Assembly (NCBI RefSeq): GCF_000372825.1
Contig: NZ_KB910516.1
Location: 4,574,511 to 4,638,510 of the forward strand
Reading direction: 5' to 3'
Origin: Methylobacterium sp. 77
GTDB lineage: Bacteria; Pseudomonadota; Alphaproteobacteria; Rhizobiales; Beijerinckiaceae
DNA length: 64,000 nucleotides
A model generated the notes under the pieces. The model saw nothing but the letters and a program-made list of their open reading frames with translations, was not told where the DNA came from and did no database searches. Below are positions 25,348 to 33,783 of this stretch, piece by piece. The position numbers and the translations under genes are program-made. Within the stretch, counting starts at the first letter, position 1. Every line of letters starts with the position of its first letter.

Positions 25348-26133
25348 ATGGAAAACCATATCCTGAGCCACGGTTCGGCACGCCGCCTCGCCCGCAAGCC
25401 CCTGGCGCTCGCCGCCGCCCTGATGGCCTGCTCGGGCCTCGGCGCCTGCAACACCGTCGATCGCCTGTCGCAGATCGGTGCCACCCCGCCGCTCTCGGCC
25501 ATCGAGGACCCGACCTCGCAGCCCGGCTACCGCCCGGTGCGCCTGCCGATGCCGGATATCCAGCCGGTCTCCTACGCGCCGAACTCCCTGTGGCGGACGG
25601 GGTCGCGCGCCTTCTTCAAGGACCAGCGCGCCGCCCGTATCGGCGACCTCGTCACGGTGAAGGTCAACGTGACCGACAAGGCCAACCTGAACAACGAGAC
25701 GAAGCGGTCGCGCTCCAATGCCGAAGGTCTCGGTCTGCCCAACGCCTTCGGCCTCGAGAACAGCGCCGCCATCGCCGCCGCCGGCATCAGCCCGGACAAG
25801 CTGATCACCGGGACATCGACCTCGTCGAGCGACGGTGCCGGCTCGGTTCAGCGCAACGAGACGGTGACGACCAACATCGCCGCCATCGTCAACCAGATCC
25901 TGCCCAACGGAAACCTCGTGGTGGAGGGCAAGCAGGAAATCCGCATCAATTTCGAGGTGCGCGAACTCATCGTCGCCGGCGTGGTGCGGCCGGAAGACAT
26001 CGAATCGGACAACACCATCGACTCGTCGAAGATCGCCCAGGCCCGCATCGCCTATGGCGGACGCGGACAGATCACCGACGTGCAACAGCCCCGCTACGGC
26101 CAGCAGCTGGTCGACGTTCTGCTGCCGTTCTGA
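25348..26133 (+). CDS. flgH: Flagellar L-ring lipoprotein FlgH
   Basis: This 261-residue outer-membrane lipoprotein forms the L ring. The signal peptide ends with the lipobox LGAC at about residue 34. Family motifs are SLWRTGSRAFFKDQRAARIGDLVTV, NLNNETKRSR, NQILPNGNLVVEGKQEIRINFEVRELIVAGVVRPEDI and the C-terminal GQITDVQQPRYGQQLVDVLLPF. The stop codon lies inside a 14-base perfect palindrome (26130-26143) that may act as a weak 3' hairpin. Confidence 0.95.
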   Translation: MENHILSHGSARRLARKPLALAAALMACSGLGACNTVDRLSQIGATPPLSAIEDPTSQPGYRPVRLPMPDIQPVSYAPNSLWRTGSRAFFKDQRAARIGDLVTVKVNVTDKANLNNETKRSRSNAEGLGLPNAFGLENSAAIAAAGISPDKLITGTSTSSSDGAGSVQRNETVTTNIAAIVNQILPNGNLVVEGKQEIRINFEVRELIVAGVVRPEDIESDNTIDSSKIAQARIAYGGRGQITDVQQPRYGQQLVDVLLPF

Positions 26134-26153
26134 GCCGGCTCAGGACGAGGGGA

Positions 26154-26330
26154 TCAATGCTCGGTGCCGGGCCGGTTCGGGCGCGGCGCGGTGCCGTGGT
26201 TGTCGACGAAGGCCGAGCGTTCCGGGTCGTGCTTCAGCTTGGCCACCCGGGCGCGCTGCCACATCGCCACCGCGATGACGATGGCGAACGTCGCGATGGC
26301 GAGTACGAAAATCAAAACCCCATTGTCCAT
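26154..26330 (-). CDS. 58-residue single-pass membrane protein
   Basis: I translated this short frame directly. It has an N-terminal membrane helix of about 20 residues (GVLIFVLAIATFAIVIAVAM), then a basic stretch (WQRARVAKLKHDPERSAF), and a Pro-rich end (PRPNRPGTEH). GC3 is strongly coding-like and the product is a sensible small membrane protein. A frame in another phase of the same strand looks like Arg/His-rich noise. The function is unknown. It is convergent with flgH, 20 bases from its stop, and lies downstream of dksA on the same strand, about 200 bases away. Confidence 0.65.
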   Translation of the reverse strand: MDNGVLIFVLAIATFAIVIAVAMWQRARVAKLKHDPERSAFVDNHGTAPRPNRPGTEH

Positions 26331-26537
26331 GGCTCAATCCTTGATCGACACAAAGTCGTATCAGGAATCGTGAAATCAGGACGAAGGTTCCAGCTTGGCT
26401 TTAGCAATGCCAAGCCAAGTTGATAACGGGTCTTCGGCTTAGCCTGCCTGGCCGAAACCTTTGCGAGCGCTCTTCGCAGTCGCTGACGTTTCCAGCGAAG
26501 CGGGACAGGGCCGCTCTATAACGCTCCGATACCGGCG

Positions 26538-26957
26538 TTACTCGTCGCGATACACACGCTCGCGCCGTTCGTGGCGCTCCTGCGCTTCCAGCGACAGAGT
26601 GGCGATGGGGCGGGCATCGAGGCGCTTCAGCGAGATCGGCTCGCCGGTCTCCTCGCAATATCCGTAGCTGCGATCCTCGAGGCGGGCGAGCGCCGCGTCG
26701 ATCTTGCCGGTGAGCTTGCGCTGGCGGTCACGGGCCCGCAGCTCGATAGCCCGGTCGGTTTCCGACGATGCCCGGTCGGCGAGATCGGGATGATTTTCGT
26801 TCTCGGTCTGAAGTGCCACCAGCGTATCCTGCGCTTCACGCAGGATATCGGCCTTCCACCCCACCAATTTACGGCGGAAATACTCACGCTGCCGATCGTT
26901 CATGAACGGCTCGTTCTCGGACGGCACATAACCGTCGTCGATCTTGACTGTCGCCAT
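26538..26957 (-). CDS. dksA: DksA/TraR family RNA polymerase-binding regulator
   Basis: This 139-residue protein binds the RNA polymerase secondary channel and works with ppGpp in the stringent response. The coiled-coil hairpin (about 25-100, with DLADRASSETDRAIELRARDRQRKL at the tip) and the globular end (YGYCEETGEPISLKRLDARP) match DksA. Only the first of the four zinc-binding Cys is kept: the others are Thr, Ser and Ala, as in single-Cys DksA proteins of Rhodobacter. It probably works without zinc. It diverges from the hybrid kinase gene. Confidence 0.9.
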   Translation of the reverse strand: MATVKIDDGYVPSENEPFMNDRQREYFRRKLVGWKADILREAQDTLVALQTENENHPDLADRASSETDRAIELRARDRQRKLTGKIDAALARLEDRSYGYCEETGEPISLKRLDARPIATLSLEAQERHERRERVYRDE

Positions 26958-27366
26958 CCTCGCCCCTTCGCAAGTCCGTCACAGCCGGTACGCGGCGATG
27001 TTTCGCGTGCCTATACTTGAGGGCGCCGCACACCACAACGCACTGTGTGAATCCATCTCGGTCCCAGGGCGTGATCGCGCCACGTTGCGACAAACACGCA
27101 ACGGATGCATGGAGGTTTCCTCGCCGCGAACCGTGTCCCGGGCCACCGGCCTCCCAAGCAATGCCGGGGCCGGTTCCACCTATTCGATTCCGGATTACGA
27201 GACATCGGCGCCGTACCGACGCGATCCGCCGGATCGACGCGGGTCCGACGACCGGCGAAACCTTGCCGCCCGAGGGCCGGACGGATGGTCGCGGCCGGTA
27301 GGCGGCGGCGGCGGCGTGACCTATAGCATCGGGCCGGGCGTGTCCGTATCGACAGCTCGGCATCAC
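26958..27366. other. Upstream region of the hybrid kinase gene
   Basis: About 400 bases between dksA and the kinase start chosen here. The kinase frame stays open through it, but the encoded sequence is low-complexity and Arg/Gly/Ser-rich without domain character. I see no tRNA or clear terminator. Confidence 0.4.
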
Positions 27367-30300
27367 ATGCATCCCAGCAACCGAGGCTTTAGAGTGCCGG
27401 AGAGCCGATCCTTGCCGAAACCCGTGACCGGAAACTCGGAAGTTTTCGTCGGTGGGAGCGAGATGGCGGCCTTGATGCGGGCCAAGGATTGGAGCCAAAC
27501 CCCGCTCGGCCCACCGGAAGGCTGGCCCGAGGCGCTGAAGGTGGCTCTGCGGATCCTACTGACCTCGCGGTTCGAGATGTGGCTCGGCTGGGGGCCGGAC
27601 ATCGCCTTCTTCTACAACGACGCCTATCGTCCGACGCTGGGTCTCAAGCACCCCGACTCTCTCGCCAAGCCGACGAAGATCCTCTGGGCCGAGATCTGGG
27701 ACGACATCGAATCGCGCATCCGTACCGTCTACGACGACGGCGAGGCGACGTGGGATCGCGGGCTGCTCCTCCTCCTCGAGCGCAACGGCTATCCCGAGGA
27801 GACCTACCACACCTTCTCCTACAGCCCGGTCATCGACGATGACGGGACGGTGGGCGGCCTGTTCTGTGCGGTCAGCGAGGAGACGGACCGGGTCATCAGC
27901 GAGCGGCGGCTCGGTATCCTGCGGCTCCTGGCCGAAAGTCTCGCGCGTGCCGAGAACCGGTCCGACGTCCTGCGCGCGGTGGAGGCCAGCCTCGGCGAGG
28001 ATCGCCGCGACCTGCCGTTCAGCGCGATCTACCTCTTCGACGGGGACAGCGTCGCCCGTCTCGCCTCGACGACGGGAATCTCCCCTGACCATGCCGCGCT
28101 GCCGGACACGATCGATCCCGCCGGCCCCCTCGCATGGTGGCTCGGCAGCACCGGACGCGAGACGGTCGTCGATCTCGATCCGGCGGACGAATGGCCGGCA
28201 GGCGATTGGTCGAGGCCGCCGGCAAAGGCGGTGATCCTGCCGCTCGTCGGGCAGGGCGGCGGCGCGCCGCTCGGCACGATCATGGTCGGCCTCAATCCGC
28301 ACCGGCCTTTCGACGCCGATTATCTCAGCTTCCTCAAGCTCACCGCCGGACAGGTCTCGTCGAGCCTCGCCAGCGTCTCGGCCTATGAGGCCGAGCGCGA
28401 GCGCAACGCCGTGCTGGCGGAAGCGGTGCGCCTGCGGCAGGAGGCAGCCGAAGCCCTGAGGCGGGCCAACGACGCCCTGCTCTCGGAAGTGCGGCAGAGA
28501 ACGGCGGAGCGCGACCGCCTGCGGACGCTGTTCCAGGATGCGCCCGGCTTCATGTGCGTCCTGCACGGGCCGTCGCATGTCTTCGAGTACACCAACGAGG
28601 CCTATCTCCAACTCGTCGGCCATCGCGACCTCATCGGATTGGGCGTCCGCGAAGCGTTGCCGGAGATCGCGGGACAGGGCTTCTTCGAAATCCTCGACGA
28701 GGTCTACACGACGGGCCGGCCCTTCGTCGGCCGCAACATGCTCGTGACCATCCAGTCCGGACGCGATGGCGGCCTCGAGGAACGCGTCCTCAACCTCGTC
28801 TATCAGCCGATCACGGAGGTGGACGGGAGCGTCATCGGCATCTTCGCCGAGGGACACGACGTCACCGACCGCGCCCTCGCGGAAGATGCATTGAGGCGCC
28901 TCAACGAGACGCTGGAACAGCAGGTCCAGATCCGGACCCAGGAGGTCCGGGAGCGGACGCAGGAGCGCGACCGGGCCTGGCGCCTGTCCCAGGACCTGCT
29001 CATGGTCGCCGAGGCCGACAGCCGCATCACGGCGATCAACACCGCCTGGACCACGCTCCTCGGCTGGAGGCCCGAGGATCTCATGGGCCTGTCCTTCGCG
29101 GACCTCGCTCATCCCGACGACCGCGACGCCACCTCGTCGACCTTCGCGACCATCGTCGTTGAACCGCTCACCGAGCCCTTCGAGTGTCGCCTGCGCCATG
29201 CCGAGGGCGGCTATCGCTGGTTCGCCTGGACCGGCGCCTTCGAGGACGGACGGGTCTATGCCAGCGGCCGCAACACCACGGCCGAGCGCGAACAGGCGGT
29301 GGCCCTCGAACTCGCCGAGGACGCCTTGCGCCAGGCGCAGAAGATGGAAGCGGTGGGCCAGCTCACCGGCGGCATCGCTCACGATTTCAACAACCTGCTC
29401 ACCGGTATCGTCGGCTCCCTCGACCTGATGCAGACCCGCCTGTCGCAGGGGCGGATGGACAATATCGAGCGCTACGCCAAGGCGGCGATGTCCTCGGCCA
29501 ACCGGGCCGCCGCCCTGACGCACCGTCTGCTCGCCTTCGCGCGGCGCCAGCCGCTCGACCCGAAATCGGTCGATGCCAACGCGCTGATCGCGTCCCTCGA
29601 GGATCTTCTGCGCCGGACGATCGGCGAGACGATCGCCCTCGACATCGTCATGGGCGAAGGGCTCTTCGCCACCCTGTGCGATCCGCACCAGCTCGAGAAC
29701 GCGATCCTCAACCTCGCGATCAACGCGCGCGATGCCATGCCCGACGGCGGCCGGCTCCGCATCGAGACCTGCAACACCGAGCTCGATCGCGCTTATGCGA
29801 GGCTGCATCCGGGGGTGGAGCCGGGCGCCTATATCTGCATCGCCGTCTCGGATACCGGCACCGGCATGGCGGCGGACGTGATCGCGCGGGCCTTCGACCC
29901 GTTCTTCACCACCAAGCCGCTGGGGCAGGGGACCGGTCTCGGCCTGTCGATGATCTACGGATTCGCCCGGCAATCGGACGGCCATGCCAAGATCGATTCG
30001 CAGGTCGGGCACGGCACGGCGGTGAAACTATACCTGCCTCGCACCGCCGACGCGCAGGCCGAGACGGCTTCCGTGGAATCCGGCGCCGAGGTCTCGCGCG
30101 CCGGCGACGGCGAGACGGTCCTGGTGGTCGAGGACGAGGCCGTGGTGCGCGATCTCATCGTCGATGTGCTCGGGGATCTCGGCTACCGCGCGATATCCGC
30201 GGTCGACGGCCTGTCCGGGCTGCAGATCCTGCTCACCCCGGAGCGCGTCGATCTCCTCGTGACCGATGTCGGCCTGCCCGGCCTCAACGGCCGACAGCTC

Positions 30301-30471
30301 GCGGATCAGGCGAGGGAGTACCGTCCATCGCTCAAGGTGCTGTTCATCACCGGCTATGCCGAGAACGCCATCTTCGGCAACGGCCAGCTCGATCCGGGCA
30401 TGCAGATGATCACCAAGCCGTTTGCGGTGGAAGTCCTGGCAGGGCGCATCCGCGAGATGATGGAAACCTGA
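27367..30471 (+). CDS. Hybrid sensor histidine kinase (PAS-GAF-PAS-PAS-HK-REC)
   Basis: This protein is about 1,034 residues, without membrane segments. Domain order: PAS-like (about 60-170), GAF (180-330), PAS (390-510), PAS (550-650), dimerisation/phosphoacceptor (660-730), ATPase (770-880), receiver (910-1030). The phosphoacceptor is H672 in GGIAHDFNN. The ATPase has NLAINARDAMP (N box), DTGTGMA (G1) and GQGTGLGLSM (G2). The receiver aspartate is D967 in LLVTDVGLPG. It is thus a cytoplasmic hybrid kinase sensing an unknown internal signal. The start is uncertain because the frame is open back to 26944; 27367 is the Met closest to the conserved region without cutting it. It sits between dksA and fliX, but a motility role is not shown. 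Confidence 0.85.
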   Translation: MHPSNRGFRVPESRSLPKPVTGNSEVFVGGSEMAALMRAKDWSQTPLGPPEGWPEALKVALRILLTSRFEMWLGWGPDIAFFYNDAYRPTLGLKHPDSLAKPTKILWAEIWDDIESRIRTVYDDGEATWDRGLLLLLERNGYPEETYHTFSYSPVIDDDGTVGGLFCAVSEETDRVISERRLGILRLLAESLARAENRSDVLRAVEASLGEDRRDLPFSAIYLFDGDSVARLASTTGISPDHAALPDTIDPAGPLAWWLGSTGRETVVDLDPADEWPAGDWSRPPAKAVILPLVGQGGGAPLGTIMVGLNPHRPFDADYLSFLKLTAGQVSSSLASVSAYEAERERNAVLAEAVRLRQEAAEALRRANDALLSEVRQRTAERDRLRTLFQDAPGFMCVLHGPSHVFEYTNEAYLQLVGHRDLIGLGVREALPEIAGQGFFEILDEVYTTGRPFVGRNMLVTIQSGRDGGLEERVLNLVYQPITEVDGSVIGIFAEGHDVTDRALAEDALRRLNETLEQQVQIRTQEVRERTQERDRAWRLSQDLLMVAEADSRITAINTAWTTLLGWRPEDLMGLSFADLAHPDDRDATSSTFATIVVEPLTEPFECRLRHAEGGYRWFAWTGAFEDGRVYASGRNTTAEREQAVALELAEDALRQAQKMEAVGQLTGGIAHDFNNLLTGIVGSLDLMQTRLSQGRMDNIERYAKAAMSSANRAAALTHRLLAFARRQPLDPKSVDANALIASLEDLLRRTIGETIALDIVMGEGLFATLCDPHQLENAILNLAINARDAMPDGGRLRIETCNTELDRAYARLHPGVEPGAYICIAVSDTGTGMAADVIARAFDPFFTTKPLGQGTGLGLSMIYGFARQSDGHAKIDSQVGHGTAVKLYLPRTADAQAETASVESGAEVSRAGDGETVLVVEDEAVVRDLIVDVLGDLGYRAISAVDGLSGLQILLTPERVDLLVTDVGLPGLNGRQLADQAREYRPSLKVLFITGYAENAIFGNGQLDPGMQMITKPFAVEVLAGRIREMMET

Positions 30472-30489
30472 GCCGGGACGAGGCCGGTC

Positions 30490-30921
30490 TCAGGCGGATT
30501 GGCCCGCCGAGAGCTTGGCGAGTTCCACCGCCGCGCGCAGCTCGATATCGGCGATGAGCCCGTCGAGGCGCGGGTCTCCGCTGCTTCCGCTACGATCCGA
30601 GAGCCGGCTCGCGATGGCCTGTAGTTCTCGCGTCGAGACCCGGCCCATGACCAGCGAGGCCTTGAGACGGTCGAGCCCGTCGAGCAGGTCGTGTCCGCGC
30701 TTGGCGAAGCGACGGCGGCGCTCTCCCGGCTGCTCTTCCTGGCTCTGCAACGTCAGGATCGCGTCGAGACCGGCGAGCGACGTCGCTGGCGCGGAGGCGG
30801 CGGAGGAGGTGGCGGCGGCCGTCTCGCCGCCGAGCAGGAAGGCCTGGGACGTCTCCGCCTTGCGGAGCGCCGGCGAGGCGCCGACCAGGGCGTGAGAGGC
30901 GAGGCGGGTATCGACGCGCAT
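30490..30921 (-). CDS. fliX: Flagellar assembly regulator FliX
   Basis: This 143-residue protein matches FliX of Caulobacter and other alphaproteobacteria, the trans-acting factor that couples early basal-body assembly to late flagellar gene expression through FlbD. Family signs are the C-terminal RGHDLLDGLDRLKASLVMGRVS and DPRLDGLIADIELRAAVELAKL. The N-terminal about 60 residues are low-complexity, Ala/Ser-rich. It diverges from flgI, as in Caulobacter. A TTAA-N7-TAAA CtrA-like site lies about 85 bases upstream. Confidence 0.85.
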   Translation of the reverse strand: MRVDTRLASHALVGASPALRKAETSQAFLLGGETAAATSSAASAPATSLAGLDAILTLQSQEEQPGERRRRFAKRGHDLLDGLDRLKASLVMGRVSTRELQAIASRLSDRSGSSGDPRLDGLIADIELRAAVELAKLSAGQSA

Positions 30922-31002
30922 GGGACGTCTCCGAAAGTCAGGGCGTCCCTCCGCGCATGGGCACGAAGTTCGGTTCCGGAGATCAGAATCCGGTCCCCGT
31001 GG

Positions 31003-31017
31003 TTAACCGTCCGTAAA
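31003..31017. promoter_or_regulatory. CtrA-like site before fliX
   Basis: TTAA-CCGTCCG-TAAA has one mismatch to the TTAA-N7-TTAA consensus. It lies 82 bases upstream of the fliX ATG. In Caulobacter fliX is under CtrA control. Confidence 0.4.
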
Positions 31018-31131
31018 CGACCGGGCAGAACCTGCCGGGTCGGCAGGGAAAGCAGGTCGCGTTCCGGCCTCGGCGATCCCCCGCTCTAAAAAATATCGTT
31101 CAAATTCAACCGGTTGGATGAGGCCGGCATT

Positions 31132-31147
31132 TGGCATGGTCCTGGCA
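31132..31147 (+). promoter_or_regulatory. Sigma-54-like promoter of flgI
   Basis: TGGCATG-GTCC-TGGCA matches the TGGCACG-N4-TTGCW consensus with two mismatches. The predicted transcript start (about 31158) lies upstream of the flgI ATG at 31204 and downstream of the farther start at 31114, supporting the shorter protein. Confidence 0.5.
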
Positions 31148-31203
31148 GATCATCTGGCATGTCCATGTCACACGACGTGCCCCGCCGACCAGCAAAGCGC
31201 ATC

Positions 31204-32346
31204 ATGCCAACCGCGATCGCCCGGCCCCATCGATTCCGCCCTCTCGCGCGCTGCCTCGCCGCGATGCTGGTGCTGGTCTCCGCCCTGAACGGACAGGCTT
31301 TCGCTCTGTCGCGGGTGAAGGACCTCGCGAGCATCGAGGGCGTGCGCCAGAACCAGCTCGTGGGCTACGGCATCGTCGTCGGCCTCAACGGCACCGGCGA
31401 CACCCTCAACAACATCCCTTTCACCAAGCAGTCGCTGCAGGCGATGCTGGAGCGGCTCGGCGTCAACACCCGCGGCGCCACCATGCGCACGCAGAATCTG
31501 GCCGCCGTCATGGTGACCGCGAGCCTCCCGCCCTTCGCCACGCAGGGAAACCGCATCGACATCACCGTCTCGTCGCTGGGTGACGCCAAGTCGCTTCAGG
31601 GCGGCACGCTCCTCGTCACGCCCCTGCTGGGTGCCGATGGCGAGGTCTACGCCCTGGCGCAGGGCTCGGTCGCCATCGCCGGATTCTCGGCCGAGGGCGA
31701 CGCCGCCAAGATCACCCGCGGCGTCCCCACCAACGGCCGCGTGCCCAACGGCGCGATGATCGAGCGCGAGATGGCGTTCAAGATGAACGACATGCGCACC
31801 CTGCGCCTGTCGCTGCGCAATCCGGACTTCACCACGTCGAAGCGCATCGCCTCGGCCATCAACGATTTCATGGGCGCCGACACCGCCGAGCCCACCGACC
31901 CGGCCACCGTGACGCTGCAGATCCCGGCCAAGTACAACGGCAACATGATCCGTCTCGTCACCGAGGTGGAGCAGTTGAAGGTCGAGCCGGACCAGACCGC
32001 CCGCGTCATCGTCGACGAACGCTCGGGCATCATCGTCATGGGCCGCGACGTGCGGGTCTCAACGGTGGCCATCGCCCAGGGCAACCTCACCGTCACTATC
32101 ACCGAGCAGCCGCAGGTGAGCCAGCCGGCGCCGCTGTCCAACGGCGTCACCACGGTGGTCCCGCGCACCGGCGTCAAGGTCGATACCGGCGAGGGCAACA
32201 AGCTCGCTCTGGTCAAGGAAGGCGTGACCCTGCGCGAGCTGGTGGATGGCCTCAACGCGCTGGGGGTCGGCCCGCGCGACCTGATCTCGATCCTTCAGGC
32301 CATCAAGGCCGCCGGTGCCCTCCAGGCCGATATCGAGGTGATGTGA
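31204..32346 (+). CDS. flgI: Flagellar P-ring protein FlgI
   Basis: This 380-residue secreted protein forms the P ring in the peptidoglycan layer. The signal peptide runs about 1-34 (ending QAFA). The mature start has the family motif SRVKDLASIEGVRQNQLVGYGIVVGLNGTGD. Other hallmarks are ITVSSLGDAKSLQGGTLL, TPLLGADGEVYALAQG and the C-terminal TLRELVDGLNALGVGPRDLISILQAIKAAGALQADIEVM. The ATG at 31204 fits the signal peptide and the upstream promoter; ATG codons at 31159 and 31165 are alternatives. It leads an operon with the rod-binding protein and the FlgN-like gene. Confidence 0.95.
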   Translation: MPTAIARPHRFRPLARCLAAMLVLVSALNGQAFALSRVKDLASIEGVRQNQLVGYGIVVGLNGTGDTLNNIPFTKQSLQAMLERLGVNTRGATMRTQNLAAVMVTASLPPFATQGNRIDITVSSLGDAKSLQGGTLLVTPLLGADGEVYALAQGSVAIAGFSAEGDAAKITRGVPTNGRVPNGAMIEREMAFKMNDMRTLRLSLRNPDFTTSKRIASAINDFMGADTAEPTDPATVTLQIPAKYNGNMIRLVTEVEQLKVEPDQTARVIVDERSGIIVMGRDVRVSTVAIAQGNLTVTITEQPQVSQPAPLSNGVTTVVPRTGVKVDTGEGNKLALVKEGVTLRELVDGLNALGVGPRDLISILQAIKAAGALQADIEVM

Positions 32347-32389
32347 TGCGACACCGTCCCTTCCTCCTCCAGCCCGAGAGGCTTTGATC

Positions 32390-32815
32390 ATGCTGTTCGC
32401 ACCCCTTGCAGCCAAAGCCGCCATCGGTGTCGGCAAGGCCCTCGTCGGCGATATCGCCAAGTCCGTCGGCAACGGCCTGAAGACGGAGACGGCCAAGGCC
32501 GCCTCGACGGCCGCGACGACCAAGGTCGCGGCAGCGACCTCGGCGACCGGCAAGACGCCCGCGGAGATCAAGGCGCGCAAGGCGTCCAACGATTTCGAGG
32601 CGATGTTCCTGGAGCAGACACTCGACCGCCTCGCCACCTCCGAAGGCACCGACGGGCCGCTCGGCGACAACGGCACCGGCGGCGCGGTCTACCGCTCGAT
32701 GCTGACCAAGGAATATGCGGGCCAGGTGGTGAAGAGCGGCGGGATCGGCATCTCCGATCAGGTCTACCGCGAGATGATGAAGATGCAGGAGGCCGGCAAT
32801 GCAACCCGCAACTGA
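32390..32815 (+). CDS. flgJ: Rod-binding protein, FlgJ N-terminal domain only
   Basis: This 141-residue protein corresponds to the rod-binding half of FlgJ. The motif KASNDFEAMFLEQTLDRL (about 65-82) and the C-terminal YRSMLTKEYAGQVVKSGGIGISDQVYREMMKMQ are conserved. The muramidase half of enteric FlgJ is absent, as is normal in alphaproteobacteria. The N-terminal part has an Ala/Thr-rich linker. It follows flgI by 43 bases, and the FlgN-like gene starts within its last 17 bases. Confidence 0.85.
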   Translation: MLFAPLAAKAAIGVGKALVGDIAKSVGNGLKTETAKAASTAATTKVAAATSATGKTPAEIKARKASNDFEAMFLEQTLDRLATSEGTDGPLGDNGTGGAVYRSMLTKEYAGQVVKSGGIGISDQVYREMMKMQEAGNATRN

Positions 32816-33287
32816 GACCAAGCCCGCGCGCATCGTCGACCGGGCCGGCGCGGACGCCCTGATCGCCCACATCCTGCAGACGATGCGGGCCTTGGAGGAG
32901 ATCCTGACCGAGGAAGGGGGCCACGTGCGCGCCGGACGCCTGCGTCAGGGCCTGTCGCAGACCGAGCGCAAGACTGCCCTGGCGGCGTCCTACATGCAGG
33001 GCCTGGAGGTGGCGAAAGCCAACGCCATCGCTCTCGCACGGTTCGCCCCGGAGGCGATCGAGGGCCTGAAAGCCGCGCATCGGCGTTTCGCCGACGTGGT
33101 GCAGACCAGTCAGGTCGTCCTGGCGACGGCGCGGACCGTATCCGAGAGCTTGGTGAAATCCTTGGCCGAAGACATGAACCGATCGCGGACGGCGACGGTG
33201 TATGGCCGTCCCTCGCAGCCGCCTTCGCCCTATGGCAGGGGTGCGGCGGGACGCAGCCAGCCCCTGGTGCTGTCGCGCAGCCTGTAG
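32799..33287 (+). CDS. FlgN/FlbY-like flagellar protein
   Basis: This 162-residue, mostly helical cytoplasmic protein is rich in Ala, Glu, Arg and Gln. It overlaps the rod-binding gene by 17 bases, so it is part of the flgI operon. The helix-loop-helix pattern (HILQTMRALEEILTEEG through ALAASYMQGLEVAKANAIALARF) is like FlgN chaperones for hook-associated proteins and FlbY of Caulobacter, which sits at the same place. Sequence similarity is too weak to name it firmly. The C-terminal 30 residues are Pro/Ser/Arg-rich and disordered. Confidence 0.65.
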   Translation: MQPATETKPARIVDRAGADALIAHILQTMRALEEILTEEGGHVRAGRLRQGLSQTERKTALAASYMQGLEVAKANAIALARFAPEAIEGLKAAHRRFADVVQTSQVVLATARTVSESLVKSLAEDMNRSRTATVYGRPSQPPSPYGRGAAGRSQPLVLSRSL

Positions 33288-33291
33288 CGCG

Positions 33292-33633
33292 TCAGCGCCG
33301 GCCGGCGTCGATCCGGACATAGGTCCGCACCGGGCCGTAATCCGATTCCGTGCGGGTATCCACGGCGAGGCGGCCACCGGCGATGGGCCGGGCGGCCGCG
33401 CCGTCCTCGCGGGAGCGGATGTCGAGGCCCGTCGTCGCCCGGCCGCCGACGCGGAGACAGGTGTCCGACCCCGGGATGCGAATGAAGCCCGCGCCGTGCC
33501 GGGGGCACGGCTTTGCCGCCGATTGCGGCTCCGGCCGAACCGGTTCGAGCGCGGACGCGCGAGGCATGAGGCCCAAGGTCACGCTCAAGGTCACGCCGAT
33601 GGCCAAGCCGTGAAACAGCATCCTGCCCGACAT
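33292..33633 (-). CDS. Small porin-motif secreted protein
   Basis: This 113-residue secreted protein has a signal peptide (about 1-28, ending ASA). The mature part opens with CPRHGAGFIRIPGSDTCLRVGGR (about 42-64), the same pattern as the N-terminus of rhizobial/Methylobacterium porins (CPxYGxGFxxIPGTDTCxRIGG). It then stops after about 50 more residues instead of forming a 16-strand barrel. Either it is a truncated porin gene or a stand-alone plug-like protein. There is no downstream porin fragment. Stop codons of this and the FlgN-like gene are 4 bases apart. A Met at 33657 is an alternative start. Confidence 0.6.
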   Translation of the reverse strand: MSGRMLFHGLAIGVTLSVTLGLMPRASALEPVRPEPQSAAKPCPRHGAGFIRIPGSDTCLRVGGRATTGLDIRSREDGAAARPIAGGRLAVDTRTESDYGPVRTYVRIDAGRR

Positions 33634-33783
33634 GCGCGTCGCTCCGATCCACTCCACCCGGTCGGATCTCGGTAGCCTGTCCGCCGCGATCGGTCGATGC
33701 CGGCCTGATCGGCATCACGGTAACCTTTCGGTAAACAAACGTCCTTAATCAAAGGTGACGGGGTCAAACGGGAAGCATGGGTC

